Of a stretch of 64,000 nucleotides of DNA, positions 42,700-52,133 are shown piece after piece (position 1 is the first letter of the stretch; the number at the start of each line of letters is the position of its first letter). The stretch comes from Acetobacterium malicum subsp. dehalogenans DSM 11527 (lineage in GTDB: Bacteria; Bacillota; Clostridia; Eubacteriales; Eubacteriaceae): the NCBI RefSeq assembly GCF_000472665.1, contig NZ_AXAC01000017.1:1-64000 (forward strand), given 5' to 3'. Under the pieces are notes generated by a model. The model saw nothing but the letters and a program-made list of their open reading frames with translations, did not search any database and had not been told where the DNA came from. The translations under genes were made by a program, and so were the position numbers.

Positions 42700-42723
42700 T
42701 TTACATTTTAGTTCTCAGTGTTT

Positions 42724-43947
42724 TTAATTCTCGGTTGCCAGCGTCATCTTATGTTTGGCATTCATTCGTTTGGCAAACAAGACCAGAATAATGGCCGCAA
42801 TATTAATCCCTAATGTGATGATAAAGGCCAGGTTATAGCTGCCGCCACTTTGTTCAACCGCATAAGCGGCAATCTGTGGTCCGATAAAGGCCCCGATAGA
42901 CAGCCCGGTCATTACCACCCCATAATTCATACTTAAATTTTTGATACCAAAATTATCGGCCGTGATCGATGGGAATAAACCGAACACTCCGCCATAGCTG
43001 GCGGCGATCAAACAGATGCCAACCATGAAAAGCGGTAAGTCCTTGGTGAAATACAAGGCCACTAAACCGGCGCCACTTAAGGCAAACATACACATCAAGG
43101 TATTGTAGCGTCCAATTTTATCCGATACCGTTCCCCAGACAACCCGACCGGTCGCATTGGCCAGGCCGATAAAACCAACTGCAAAAGCTGCCTGCTCGGG
43201 GGATAAACCAACCATCACCTGGCCGATTGGTGAAGCCTGGCTGATAATCATTAACCCGGAAATACAACCTAACACCATTAATCCCCATATCACATAAAAA
43301 TCGGGGGTTTTTAACATATCCCGGGTGGCGACATCACTACTGGACTGACTGATTGCCGCAGCAGTGACGTTATTATCTGTTACAGGTACCGGCGGTGCGG
43401 CAATAAATATCCCCAACACCAGGATCACCCCGGCAAAGATCAAACCCAAGGTCTGAAAGGCCCCCAATACACCCTGAGCAGCAATAAATTGGACCGCCAC
43501 CGGGGCAAAGATCAGCGAACCGGCTCCAAACCCGCCAGCCGTCAAACCGCCGGCCAAACCCTTATGCTCAGGAAACCATTTAACCGTATTGGAAACGGTA
43601 ATCGAGTAAATCAATCCGATTCCCGATCCCGCAATTAAGCCATAGGCAATGTAGATTTGATAAACGGTGGTGATCATGCCGCTTAAGTAAAGACCCAAAC
43701 CAAACAACACCCCGCCTAATAAGACGACCACCCGGACACCGAAACGTTTCACCAGTGGTCCCGCAAAAATCATCGCAATCGGTAAGACAAATAAATTAAT
43801 CGTAAACGCCATTGATGCCTGGGAGGGGGTCCAGCCAAAATCCATCTGCAACGGTTTTGAGAAAACACTCCAGGCATAGGCAAAGCCGATACACAAGTTA
43901 ATCACAATGCTAACTGCCAGGATTAACCATTTTTTATTGTTATTCAT
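42724..43947 (-). CDS. OFA-family MFS transporter
   Basis: A protein of about 407 residues with twelve predicted membrane segments. YAWSVFSKPLQ at the start and GLANATGRVVWGTVSDKIGR in the middle are characteristic of the oxalate/formate antiporter family. The substrate is probably a carboxylate handled by the adjacent CoA-transferase. AGAGG precedes ATG 43945-43947; the longer frame overlaps ctfB. Confidence 0.8.
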   Translation of the reverse strand: MNNNKKWLILAVSIVINLCIGFAYAWSVFSKPLQMDFGWTPSQASMAFTINLFVLPIAMIFAGPLVKRFGVRVVVLLGGVLFGLGLYLSGMITTVYQIYIAYGLIAGSGIGLIYSITVSNTVKWFPEHKGLAGGLTAGGFGAGSLIFAPVAVQFIAAQGVLGAFQTLGLIFAGVILVLGIFIAAPPVPVTDNNVTAAAISQSSSDVATRDMLKTPDFYVIWGLMVLGCISGLMIISQASPIGQVMVGLSPEQAAFAVGFIGLANATGRVVWGTVSDKIGRYNTLMCMFALSGAGLVALYFTKDLPLFMVGICLIAASYGGVFGLFPSITADNFGIKNLSMNYGVVMTGLSIGAFIGPQIAAYAVEQSGGSYNLAFIITLGINIAAIILVLFAKRMNAKHKMTLATEN

Positions 43948-43970
43948 TTTATTTTCCTCTTCAATTCTTT

Positions 43971-44624
43971 CTAAGTAATTTCGATATGTTCCCATTCGAT
44001 GATGTTCATAATCGTCCCTTCGGTGAGCCGCTCAACCTCAGCTGCCGTTATCCCTGGTGCCAGTTCTTCCAGGTACAAACCAGCTTCCGCCACCCGGAAC
44101 ACCGCCTTATCGGTAATAATCATATCCACCACCCCAGCAGCCGTTAACGGCAGGGTACATTTTTTTCTGATTTTCGGGTTGCCATGTTTATCGGTATGGG
44201 TCATCGCTACAATCACCCGTTTACATCCGTAAAGCAAATCCATGGCACCGCCCATTCCGGTTAACAGCTTACCAGGAATTTTCCAGCTGGCGATACTGCC
44301 ACCTTCATCAACCTCCAGCGCTCCGACCACCGTCATGTCAATATGTCCGCCCCGGATCATCGCAAATGAGGTCGCCACATCAAAGACAGCACCACCGGCC
44401 ATCATCGTAATCGGTTCGGCTCCAGCATTGGCAATATCCGGATTGCTTTCGCCCCGTTTAGGTTTGGGACCAAACATTAAACCGCCATTTTCAGTCTGGA
44501 GGAACACCTGGGTTCCGGCAGGGATATAATTGGCCGATTCGGTGGGAATTCCAATTCCTAAATTGACATACATTCCGTCTTTAAATTCCTGGGCAATTCT
44601 TCTGGCAATATAATTTCGCGGCAT
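43971..44624 (-). CDS. CoA-transferase subunit B
   Basis: A 217-residue protein with the beta-subunit active-site Glu in QTENGGLMFG and the GIGIPTESANY block. Together with the next gene it forms a family I 3-oxoacid/short-chain acyl CoA-transferase, moving CoA between carboxylates. The two genes are 11 bp apart and the MFS gene follows. Which acids are used cannot be told from sequence. Confidence 0.87.
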   Translation of the reverse strand: MPRNYIARRIAQEFKDGMYVNLGIGIPTESANYIPAGTQVFLQTENGGLMFGPKPKRGESNPDIANAGAEPITMMAGGAVFDVATSFAMIRGGHIDMTVVGALEVDEGGSIASWKIPGKLLTGMGGAMDLLYGCKRVIVAMTHTDKHGNPKIRKKCTLPLTAAGVVDMIITDKAVFRVAEAGLYLEELAPGITAAEVERLTEGTIMNIIEWEHIEIT

Positions 44625-44635
44625 TTTTCGACCTC

Positions 44636-45352
44636 CTATAATTTATTTGTGGCAATCCACAATTCTTCATAAATATTTTTTCGTTCTTCATAGCTGTGTC
44701 CCTGAACAATATAATCCACAAAGATCCCCGGTGTCCCTACCTGCTCACAGGCAATCTCGCCAACCCCGACGATCTCATCAACTTCAGCAATGACGATGTC
44801 GGCTGCGGTTGCCATAACCGGATTGGTATTACTCATCCCCTGGTACTGCAAATTTCCTAAAGGATCACTGCGATAGGCTTTAATAACCGCCACATCAGCC
44901 CGGATCGGTTTAAATAACAGATAGGGGTTTCCATCGACGATAATTTTTTCGGCCATCGCTTCAACCTCAGTTCCCATTCCCACCGGCGTCACAACTGCCC
45001 CCAGCCCGGCACCGCCAGCCCGAACCCGCTCCACAAAGGTGCCCATCGGACTTAGTTCCAGTTCCACTTCTTCGCCCACAATCTGTTTGATCAAATTGGG
45101 ATCCGTACCCACATGCGATGTCACATATTTAATAATCTGCTTGTTTAAAACCATTTTTCCGATATCAACACCGCCGCCCCGGTAGCCGGCGCCAATACTG
45201 ATGACGGTTAGATCTTTGATCCCTGCCGCCGCTATTTCGTCGATCATTTTTAGTGGAACAGCAGCCCCTAAAAATCCTCCGATCATAACAGAAGATTTAT
45301 CAATAATCTTTTTTACGGCTTCCTGCGTCGTAATTTGTACTGCCACTTTCAT
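44636..45352 (-). CDS. CoA-transferase subunit A
   Basis: A 238-residue protein with the alpha-subunit features VMIGGFLGAAVP, SPMGTFVERVRAGGAG and DVAVIKAYRSDPLGNLQY. It is the partner of subunit B in the same operon. The long noncoding stretch upstream presumably holds the promoter. Confidence 0.87.
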   Translation of the reverse strand: MKVAVQITTQEAVKKIIDKSSVMIGGFLGAAVPLKMIDEIAAAGIKDLTVISIGAGYRGGGVDIGKMVLNKQIIKYVTSHVGTDPNLIKQIVGEEVELELSPMGTFVERVRAGGAGLGAVVTPVGMGTEVEAMAEKIIVDGNPYLLFKPIRADVAVIKAYRSDPLGNLQYQGMSNTNPVMATAADIVIAEVDEIVGVGEIACEQVGTPGIFVDYIVQGHSYEERKNIYEELWIATNKL

Positions 45353-45837
45353 GACCTCCTTTTGTACCCGATATTTACCAAATCGTTTTTAGATGGTTCC
45401 TCAATTTAACATGAAACCAGCCATTTACAACTACAATTTTTTGACCGATAAATGGAATTTTTCATATTATTTCGCTAGGGTTTAAACCAATTTTGTTTAA
45501 GTATAACTTTGAACTATTAATGTTACTCATATAATCATTATTCACGTGTCTTTAATCAGACTCAAGAACTGTCTTATAATCTAATAATTCCCAACAAAAT
45601 ATCTGTTTATTAAGAAAATTTAAGTTTTATCCAGATTTGATTCAATTGTTTGTTAAATATCGAATTATATTCATTTTATTTAACTAATTTTTACCCTCTC
45701 TACACAAATTTATGAGCCGACAAAAAAATAACTGGATAAAACAGCGCAGCTGCATTATCCAGTTATTCTCTATTTTATTTATTATCCATTATTATTAAAG
45801 TTAACCTTAATCAGATCGCACGGCAATTTCGTCAAAT
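45353..45837. other. Noncoding spacer upstream of the CoA-transferase operon
   Basis: AT-rich region with no convincing gene. It ends in the terminator of the leftward DUF6320 gene at 45722-45768. No clear activator site recognised. Confidence 0.5.
45722..45768 (-). terminator. Terminator after the DUF6320 gene
   Basis: Twelve-base stem AATAACTGGATAA/TTATCCAGTTATT followed by T run on the minus strand. Confidence 0.75.
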
Positions 45838-46557
45838 TCAGACATGCATTTTCTTTTTCAGCATTCTTCTGGTTTTTTCCGGAATCCGGTGATAAATGGT
45901 CTGGAGTAAAACAATGATGCAAATTCCCGAGACTGCCACAATCAATGACCAGGTCAAATGAATGCTGCCCTGAACGTTCAGGCTGATAATTCCGTCAATG
46001 CCGATTGCCAGAACAATCACAAAAAGAATCAGATTAGAGGGAATAAAAATAAATTGACTTTTATGCCGGGTATGTTTCAAAATAAATCGGAACAGGCTGA
46101 CATCCAGATAAACCAGGGTGGCAATTGGAAATGCGTAGCTTAGAAACCAGTTCGTTTGACTACCGCTAATCAGATAAACGGATAGACAGGTAATCACCAC
46201 CGTTATATAGGCACCCAGAAAATTTAAGTTCGGGTGCAGATAACCCATGGCAAAAAAGACAATCGCAAAAATACCGAGATCGGCCAGAGCAATATATTTA
46301 AGCAACACATGGTTCCAGGGATAGACCAGATAAATCACTCCAATAATTACCATAATACTGATGGCGATAATAGTCAGCGAAAAGAACGCCTTATTCTTCT
46401 TTCCCAGATGATCTTCATCATAAGTATTGATGGCCTGGGGATATTTGCTGTCTTCGGGATAATTCCCTTCATTGACGTCAGGGATGGGAAATTCGCACAA
46501 TGGACAGTTTTTCACATCAGTTTCCACTTCAACGCCGCATTTCGGACAATAAGCCAT
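45838..46557 (-). CDS. DUF6320-like zinc-ribbon membrane protein
   Basis: A 239-residue protein. The N-terminus has a zinc ribbon (CPKCG, CPLC), then six hydrophobic segments. Such DUF6320-type proteins commonly follow a condensation-fold acyltransferase gene, as here, where it starts five bases after it. Role unknown, probably in the same envelope or lipid pathway. Confidence 0.65.
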   Translation of the reverse strand: MAYCPKCGVEVETDVKNCPLCEFPIPDVNEGNYPEDSKYPQAINTYDEDHLGKKNKAFFSLTIIAISIMVIIGVIYLVYPWNHVLLKYIALADLGIFAIVFFAMGYLHPNLNFLGAYITVVITCLSVYLISGSQTNWFLSYAFPIATLVYLDVSLFRFILKHTRHKSQFIFIPSNLILFVIVLAIGIDGIISLNVQGSIHLTWSLIVAVSGICIIVLLQTIYHRIPEKTRRMLKKKMHV

Positions 46558-46561
46558 AGTC

Positions 46562-47863
46562 TCACCTCTTATTCGTTTCGATTTTTACCGGAATACCCAG
46601 TTGTCTTATTTTTCTGAAAAAGATCTTCTCAATCACCGTTTCGCCGGTGGTTTTTCCAAAGCATAGGGCCAGGCAATTGTCATAACTGACGGTTACCATT
46701 TTCAGCCGGCTTTCGGCACTGGGTGAGGGGAACACCTCAAAACTCTTCACATAAGGGCGCAGCTCTTCCGGCACCGTAACCACCCCCAAATTTGACAATC
46801 CACTGGTATATCCCCGTTCGCCGTAACGTTTATAGACTACCGGCATAAACAGTTTTTTGACCCATAGCGGAATGATCCTCAAAAAGATCAGCTGTTCATT
46901 GCGAACATTTCTGGAAATATAGCGGTTAATATGCTTGCGATTCATATACAGGCCCATGTATCCTTTAATCTGCTCGATTATTTCGGCCCGGGTATAGTAT
47001 CCCAACGCCAGATCAATCTCCGGATTCAGACTGATGAAAAAATTTCTCAGCGTAATCGAGGGAAACATCCGTCTTAAATCCACCGGTACATTGATGGCAA
47101 TCCGTTGCCGATGCTTTTTATGCTCACTGATCGGCAATTCCATGATATATTCCTGAATGCTCTCAAAATAAAGGGCCAGAATAAACTGGGTCAGGGTACA
47201 GCCTTGGCTTTTAGCCAAAGCCAGCAAGGGTGCCACCGGCACAAAGCCAGTCAAAAGCAAATATTCGCCTTTATCCAGCAGTTCAAAGGGAAAATGAAAG
47301 ACTTTTTTACTGCCCGGTGGCGGGGGAACATTTTCTTCATAGTAGACTTTAAATGAATCTTCAAACTCCCCCGGATCCACATCCGCATCGATGTCCATGG
47401 CTTTGCCCAGATCTTTCGGCACAATCCCCTTAAACAGCTTAAAATATTCAATAATCAGGGTTTGCAGAAAGGCCAGGCCACCACTCCCATCACAGATGCT
47501 GTGATTAAATTCCACATGAATATATTTTTTATAATAGAGTACCCGAAAGGGAAAGGTTTTTCCCTGCCGCTGGCGCATCGTCTTGCAGGGATAATAGGTT
47601 TCTTCCTCAACCCTCGGGATCGCTTCGGTATGTTCATAATAGTACCAGAAAAAACCCCGCTTCAGCGTTACCTGAAAATAAGGGAAACGATGGATAATCT
47701 GTTCCAGCGCTTTTTGCAGCGTCGCCGGATCAACAATTTCCGATAATTCCACCGTCATCCGGTACACCGTTGTCATCCGCGATGAGGCAATGGCCGTATA
47801 AAGCACCCCGGCATTATCCAGGGAATAAAAATTCTTCTTATGATTCTTTTCCTCCATCATCAA
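46562..47863 (-). CDS. Condensation-fold acyltransferase (alcohol acetyltransferase-like)
   Basis: A 433-residue protein related to NRPS condensation or WS/DGAT-type acyltransferases. The active site is HSICDGSGGLAF at about residue 155 (HxxxDG). It transfers an acyl group from CoA to an alcohol or lipid; the substrate is not known. It overlaps the upstream 104-residue gene by ATGA. Confidence 0.7.
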   Translation of the reverse strand: MMMEEKNHKKNFYSLDNAGVLYTAIASSRMTTVYRMTVELSEIVDPATLQKALEQIIHRFPYFQVTLKRGFFWYYYEHTEAIPRVEEETYYPCKTMRQRQGKTFPFRVLYYKKYIHVEFNHSICDGSGGLAFLQTLIIEYFKLFKGIVPKDLGKAMDIDADVDPGEFEDSFKVYYEENVPPPPGSKKVFHFPFELLDKGEYLLLTGFVPVAPLLALAKSQGCTLTQFILALYFESIQEYIMELPISEHKKHRQRIAINVPVDLRRMFPSITLRNFFISLNPEIDLALGYYTRAEIIEQIKGYMGLYMNRKHINRYISRNVRNEQLIFLRIIPLWVKKLFMPVVYKRYGERGYTSGLSNLGVVTVPEELRPYVKSFEVFPSPSAESRLKMVTVSYDNCLALCFGKTTGETVIEKIFFRKIRQLGIPVKIETNKR

Positions 47864-48174
47864 CCCCCGCCTCTGAGAAAGTTTTTTCGAAACGTGCGCA
47901 AAAAATCTTCAAACTGATCTTTTGCTACCGCCAGGGTGACGTCCACTGCAACCAGCGAACATACCCCCAGACTTTCCTGACGCTCCTCGGATAAGGTCAC
48001 CTGCCAGCCCGCCCCGGCATAGGTATCGCCCTGGACACTTGTTGCTTTCGCTGACAGATAACGTTCGTACTCCCATCTGGGAATCCCCCGCATATAAAGT
48101 GTTTTTACGGTAACTTGATCAGGACTGAGCAATTCCCATTCTTTTTCTTCTGAATCTGTCATCGTTTTACTCAT
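47860..48174 (-). CDS. Unknown 104-residue protein
   Basis: A soluble protein that is not recognised. Pattern is mixed alpha/beta with a Trp/Tyr-rich middle. It overlaps the acyltransferase start, so it belongs to that three-gene operon. Confidence 0.55.
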   Translation of the reverse strand: MSKTMTDSEEKEWELLSPDQVTVKTLYMRGIPRWEYERYLSAKATSVQGDTYAGAGWQVTLSEERQESLGVCSLVAVDVTLAVAKDQFEDFLRTFRKNFLRGGG

Positions 48175-48538
48175 TTCTTTTCATATTTCTGTTGATGTTA
48201 TTTTCTTATTTGGCAGAGTCATTTTAACATAGTCTTCTTAAGTAAACGATGAAATTCTTAATAATGAACGCTTTCTTTTATCAATTTCCGCTATTCGTTT
48301 TCATCTTCCAACCCAAAATAAGTAAAAATCTTGCCCACCGATTACATGGTTTTCACGACTTTGTTAAAAATCTGGTTAAATTTTTTCTCTTTACTTTTTC
48401 CATTTATTTATCTAACTTTTTCTGGATGTTTTTAGTCGTTATTTCCTTAACAAAAGAGTCTTAGCCATTTTAAGAATACGTTATATTACCCTTGTAACTG
48501 ACCCTGTCCCATGTTAAAATACACCCAATTAAATATAA

Positions 48539-48628
48539 CAGAGTAGACAAGATGCGTAAAGTGTTAGAGGATGGGAAGTTGCCTTTAAACGAAATGAACT
48601 CATTGCGATATCTTGTTGCTTCCGCTGG
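48539..48628 (+). promoter_or_regulatory. THF riboswitch upstream of the folate operon
   Basis: The core GAGTAGACAAGATGCG ... GCGATATCTTGTTGCTTCCGCT is nearly the same as the copy before folT. A promoter TTGTAA-TAAAAT precedes it. Downstream hairpins and a terminator provide the expression platform. Confidence 0.85.
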
Positions 48629-48658
48629 ACCCCTTAACATCCAATTAAGGGTTGCGGG

Positions 48659-48702
48659 AGCATTGCTTAAAACATTTTGTTTTATTTAAGTAATGCTTTT
48701 TT
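48659..48702 (+). terminator. Riboswitch terminator before folE
   Basis: AGCATTGCTTAAA pairs with TTTAAGTAATGCT, followed by seven T. It is positioned between the THF aptamer and folE, so it is likely the regulated terminator. Confidence 0.75.
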
Positions 48703-48764
48703 TATTTGGTTTTAGTAAAAACCATTCCGGATCAATATCAAGTTGATTCGGCGATAGGAGAAAA

Positions 48765-49325
48765 ATGATTGATCAAAAGAAAATCCAAGAAGCTGTCACA
48801 ATGATTTTAGAAGCCATCGGCGAAGACCCCACCCGCGAAGGACTGGTTGAAACCCCGGCCCGGGTAGCCCGGATGTATGCCGAAATTTTTTCAGGGCTGA
48901 ACCATACTGCTGAAGTTCACCTGGCCAAAACCTTTGCGGTGAAATCTGACGACATTGTCATCGAACGGGATATCCCCTTTTATTCGATGTGCGAGCATCA
49001 CCTGCTGCCATTCTATGGCAAGGTCCATATCGCCTATATCCCCAACGGTCGCGTAGCCGGGCTTTCAAAACTTGTGCGAACGGTTGATTTATACTCAAAA
49101 AAACCACAGCTTCAGGAAGTCTTAACCACTGACATCGGCGAAGCGATTATGGAGTATCTGCACGCCCGAGGAGTTATGGTTATCGTCGAAGCCGAACACC
49201 TGTGCATGAACATGCGTGGCGTCAAACGTCCTGGTACCCGAACCGTCACCGCGATGCAAGCCGGCATCTTTCAACATAACAAAGAACTGAAAGATGAAGT
49301 CCATAAGCTTTTAAGCATCAAATAG
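48765..49325 (+). CDS. folE: GTP cyclohydrolase I
   Basis: A 186-residue protein with the zinc site CEHHLLPF and [12 protein letters not shown]. It converts GTP to 7,8-dihydroneopterin triphosphate, the first step of folate synthesis. It starts the operon folE-HD-folP-folBK behind a THF riboswitch. AGGAG precedes the ATG. Confidence 0.93.
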   Translation: MIDQKKIQEAVTMILEAIGEDPTREGLVETPARVARMYAEIFSGLNHTAEVHLAKTFAVKSDDIVIERDIPFYSMCEHHLLPFYGKVHIAYIPNGRVAGLSKLVRTVDLYSKKPQLQEVLTTDIGEAIMEYLHARGVMVIVEAEHLCMNMRGVKRPGTRTVTAMQAGIFQHNKELKDEVHKLLSIK

Positions 49326-49335
49326 GACGTGGTTA

Positions 49336-49818
49336 ATGGATCAGTTGAAAAATACCAATTTACTTTATCAAAACAAGGACTTTCAAAACTATCTCGAAAA
49401 AATAAAAATCTGTGAGATCAAACGCCAGTTTTGTCGTCACGACCTCGACCATTTTTTAGCGGTCGCCCGCATTGCCAGTATAAAGACCACAGAAGCCGGT
49501 TTAAACTTCTCCCGGGATCTTATTTATACGACCGCACTGCTCCACGATATTGGCCGTTTTGTGCAGTATCAGGATAAAACCCCCCATGAAATTGCCTCTC
49601 ATCAGTTGGCAATTCCATTGCTTAGAACCCTCGATTACAGCGACGATGAAAATAAACTGATCCTTGATGCTATCCGCAATCATCGTAATCCGGAAGCCCA
49701 GGGCTTCAGTCGAATCGTTTATGAAAGCGATAAATTATCCCGGGCATGTTTTTGCTGCCCGGTTGAAAAAGAATGTGACTGGTCAAGTCAAAAGAAAAAC
49801 CTGACCATTGTTTATTAA
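49336..49818 (+). CDS. HD-domain hydrolase in the folate operon
   Basis: A 160-residue HD-superfamily protein (HDLDHFLAV and LLHDIGRF hold the metal ligands) with a Cys-rich tail, FCCPVEKECDW. The position between folE and folP suggests removal of phosphate from dihydroneopterin triphosphate, a step with no other visible enzyme here. That role is inferred from context. Confidence 0.75.
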   Translation: MDQLKNTNLLYQNKDFQNYLEKIKICEIKRQFCRHDLDHFLAVARIASIKTTEAGLNFSRDLIYTTALLHDIGRFVQYQDKTPHEIASHQLAIPLLRTLDYSDDENKLILDAIRNHRNPEAQGFSRIVYESDKLSRACFCCPVEKECDWSSQKKNLTIVY

Positions 49819-49830
49819 AGGAGTTCCCCC

Positions 49831-50658
49831 ATGCAAATTGGCAATAAAAATTTTGACTTAACCAATCAGATCCTCATTATGGGGATCTTAAACGTTACCC
49901 CGGATTCGTTTTCCGATGGCGGAAAATTCAACAATCTGGACGCCAGCCTTAAACAGGTTGAAAAAATGATCGCTGACGGCGCCGATCTCATCGATCTCGG
50001 TGGTGAATCCACCCGACCCGGTCATACCCAGATCAGTGATGAAGAAGAAATTGACCGGATCGTGCCGATGATCACGGCGATCCAAAAGCGTTTTGATATC
50101 CCCATTTCCATCGATACCTACAAGGGTCCCGTCGGCGCGGCAGCCTTACAGGCCGGTGCCGATATGGTCAATGATATCTGGGGCTTTAAATATGACCCCA
50201 CCTTGGCCGACGTTACCGCCAGGTACCAGGTCCCCTGTGTGCTGATGCATAATCGCAATAATCAGAATTATTGTCATCTGATCACCGATATTATCAGCGA
50301 TCTACAGGAATCCATTGACATCGCACTGCAGGCAGGCATCTCCCGGGATGCCATCATCCTCGATCCCGGCATTGGCTTTGCCAAGGATTATGCCCAGAAT
50401 ATGGAAACGATGCACCACCTGGAAGCCCTCCAAAGTCTGGGCTATCCGCTGCTGCTGGGTACCTCCCGGAAAGGCTTTATCGGCCTGACCCTGGACTTAC
50501 CAGTTACCGAACGAGTGGAAGGCACCGTTGCCACCACTGTTATTGGCATTATGAAGGGCGCTTCGATTATTCGGGTTCATGATGTCCGGGAAAATAAACG
50601 GGCCGCTCAAATGACTATCGGCATTCTGAAAGGAGCACCATGGACAAACTCTATATAA
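49831..50658 (+). CDS. folP: Dihydropteroate synthase
   Basis: A 275-residue TIM-barrel protein with NVTPDSFSDGG, DLGGESTRPG and GTSRKGFIG. It joins p-aminobenzoate to the pterin to form dihydropteroate. The end overlaps folBK by 19 bases, so translation is coupled. Confidence 0.93.
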   Translation: MQIGNKNFDLTNQILIMGILNVTPDSFSDGGKFNNLDASLKQVEKMIADGADLIDLGGESTRPGHTQISDEEEIDRIVPMITAIQKRFDIPISIDTYKGPVGAAALQAGADMVNDIWGFKYDPTLADVTARYQVPCVLMHNRNNQNYCHLITDIISDLQESIDIALQAGISRDAIILDPGIGFAKDYAQNMETMHHLEALQSLGYPLLLGTSRKGFIGLTLDLPVTERVEGTVATTVIGIMKGASIIRVHDVRENKRAAQMTIGILKGAPWTNSI

Positions 50659-51458
50659 AAGATTTTGAAGTCTTCGCCTACCACGGGGTTTTCCCCGAAG
50701 AAAAAACCCTGGGCCAAAAATTTCTGATTTCGGTAACCTTAAGTCTGGATATGCAAGAAGCCGCCCTCACTGGCGACTTGACGAAATCGGTTCACTATGG
50801 CGAACTGTGTCATGCCCTGGAAGTCGAATTTAAAAAGGAGAGTTATGACCTCATCGAAACGGCCGGGGAAATGCTGACTACCTATGTTTTAAAACATTAC
50901 CCGATGGTTAAACATGTCAGTATCATGATCAAGAAACCCTGGGCCCCGATATTAAAATCGATGGATACTGTCGCCATCGAAATTAATCGCGGTTGGCATC
51001 AAGCTTTTATCGGACTGGGCACCAATATGGGCGACCGCAATCAGAATTTAACCTTGGCCATCGAGGCCATCAGAGCTACCCCGGGCATAGAAGTCCTGAC
51101 CCAGTCTACCATCATTGAAACCGAACCCTGGGGGTATACCGATCAGGATGCGTTTCTTAATTGCGTACTGAAAATCAGAACCACCCTGCCCCCTCATATC
51201 CTGATGAGTCAGCTGCTCGACATCGAACTGGGCCTCAAGCGGGAACGGACGATCCATTGGGGACCGCGAACCATCGATCTGGATATCTTATTCTATGATA
51301 ACCTGGTGACTGATGACCCCCATGTCATCCTGCCCCATCCGCGCGTTCAGGAGCGAGCTTTCGTAATGGAATCAATGGCAGAAATTGCGCCTTACTTTGT
51401 CCACCCGCTACTCAATCAACGGATGGCTGAAATTTTAGACAACTTAAAAAACGCATAA
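50640..51458 (+). CDS. folBK: FolB-FolK fusion (aldolase and HPPK)
   Basis: A 272-residue bifunctional enzyme. Residues 1-118 are dihydroneopterin aldolase (FAYHGVFPEEK, YDLIETAGEM). From about 120 comes the pyrophosphokinase with IGLGTNMGDR, ETEPWGYTDQ and WGPRTIDLDILFYD. It makes and activates hydroxymethyl-dihydropterin. AAAGGAG precedes the ATG inside folP. Confidence 0.92.
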   Translation: MDKLYIKDFEVFAYHGVFPEEKTLGQKFLISVTLSLDMQEAALTGDLTKSVHYGELCHALEVEFKKESYDLIETAGEMLTTYVLKHYPMVKHVSIMIKKPWAPILKSMDTVAIEINRGWHQAFIGLGTNMGDRNQNLTLAIEAIRATPGIEVLTQSTIIETEPWGYTDQDAFLNCVLKIRTTLPPHILMSQLLDIELGLKRERTIHWGPRTIDLDILFYDNLVTDDPHVILPHPRVQERAFVMESMAEIAPYFVHPLLNQRMAEILDNLKNA

Positions 51459-51460
51459 GA

Positions 51461-51504
51461 AAAGAGTCCGTGAATTTTTTTTAATTTCACGGACTCTTTT
51501 CTTT
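51461..51504. terminator. Bidirectional terminator
   Basis: Long stem AAAGAGTCCGTGAA/TTCACGGACTCTTT between convergent operons. Confidence 0.85.
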
Positions 51505-51535
51505 TTTATCATAACTAATTCATCTCTAATCGATG

Positions 51536-52114
51536 CTATCCAAAATAAATTGCATAGGCTGTCCGGCTGGGGGTGGTAAGACCCATTTCGGTAACGGTGA
51601 CACCAATTTCAGCTTCGACATTTTCAAACAGTTCAAAGATTCTTTTTCCGGATTCCAGCCGGAATCCGTCTTCGCCGGGATAGATACAATCCCTGATCTC
51701 CACCCCATAGCGATTCTTAATATCGCGAATTAGGGCTTCTCTGGCAAATTCGCAGGCGAAATTGCAGAGCTCCATGATAATGTACTGATCCAGAACATTT
51801 TCCCGGGAAAGGCAATAGTTCTCGATTTCCGGTCCGGCAGTGACGATATTCGGAAAAACGTAGGTCGCTTGAGAAATTTTTTCGACCCCAATTTCACTGA
51901 CAAATTCGACACCATCCAGGGTGAAGTGGGTAGCATCAATGATTTTCGCTTCGGAAACCCGATACAAAACCTTCGGTTTCGGAATGTTTCTTGCGGTCTC
52001 AAGAATCCGTTCGATGGGTAGTGCCCGTCTTGATCCTTTTTTCATCCGGATATGTTCATAAAATTCGACTTCATTCAAGAAAAATCCCAGGTTAGTCATT
52101 GTAATGCTGCTCAT
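51536..52114 (-). CDS. B12-dependent methionine synthase activation-like protein
   Basis: A protein of about 192 residues resembling stand-alone MetH activation domains, ending with SRTAYAIYFG. These may help reactivate oxidised corrinoid proteins, many of which occur in acetogens. ATG 52112-52114 is the likely start because the longer frame overlaps proS in another frame. It follows proS by 19 bp. Confidence 0.6.
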   Translation of the reverse strand: MSSITMTNLGFFLNEVEFYEHIRMKKGSRRALPIERILETARNIPKPKVLYRVSEAKIIDATHFTLDGVEFVSEIGVEKISQATYVFPNIVTAGPEIENYCLSRENVLDQYIIMELCNFACEFAREALIRDIKNRYGVEIRDCIYPGEDGFRLESGKRIFELFENVEAEIGVTVTEMGLTTPSRTAYAIYFG

Positions 52115-52133
52115 CTTCACACGCTCACTCTTT

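Noticed and set aside
43971-43995. The MFS transporter starting inside ctfB
   Set aside because: The overlap is in another frame and lacks a ribosome site; ATG 43945-43947 follows AGAGG.
48249-48464. A 71-residue + strand frame before the folE riboswitch
   Set aside because: Phe/Leu-rich AT sequence with no ribosome site, in a spacer; likely chance.
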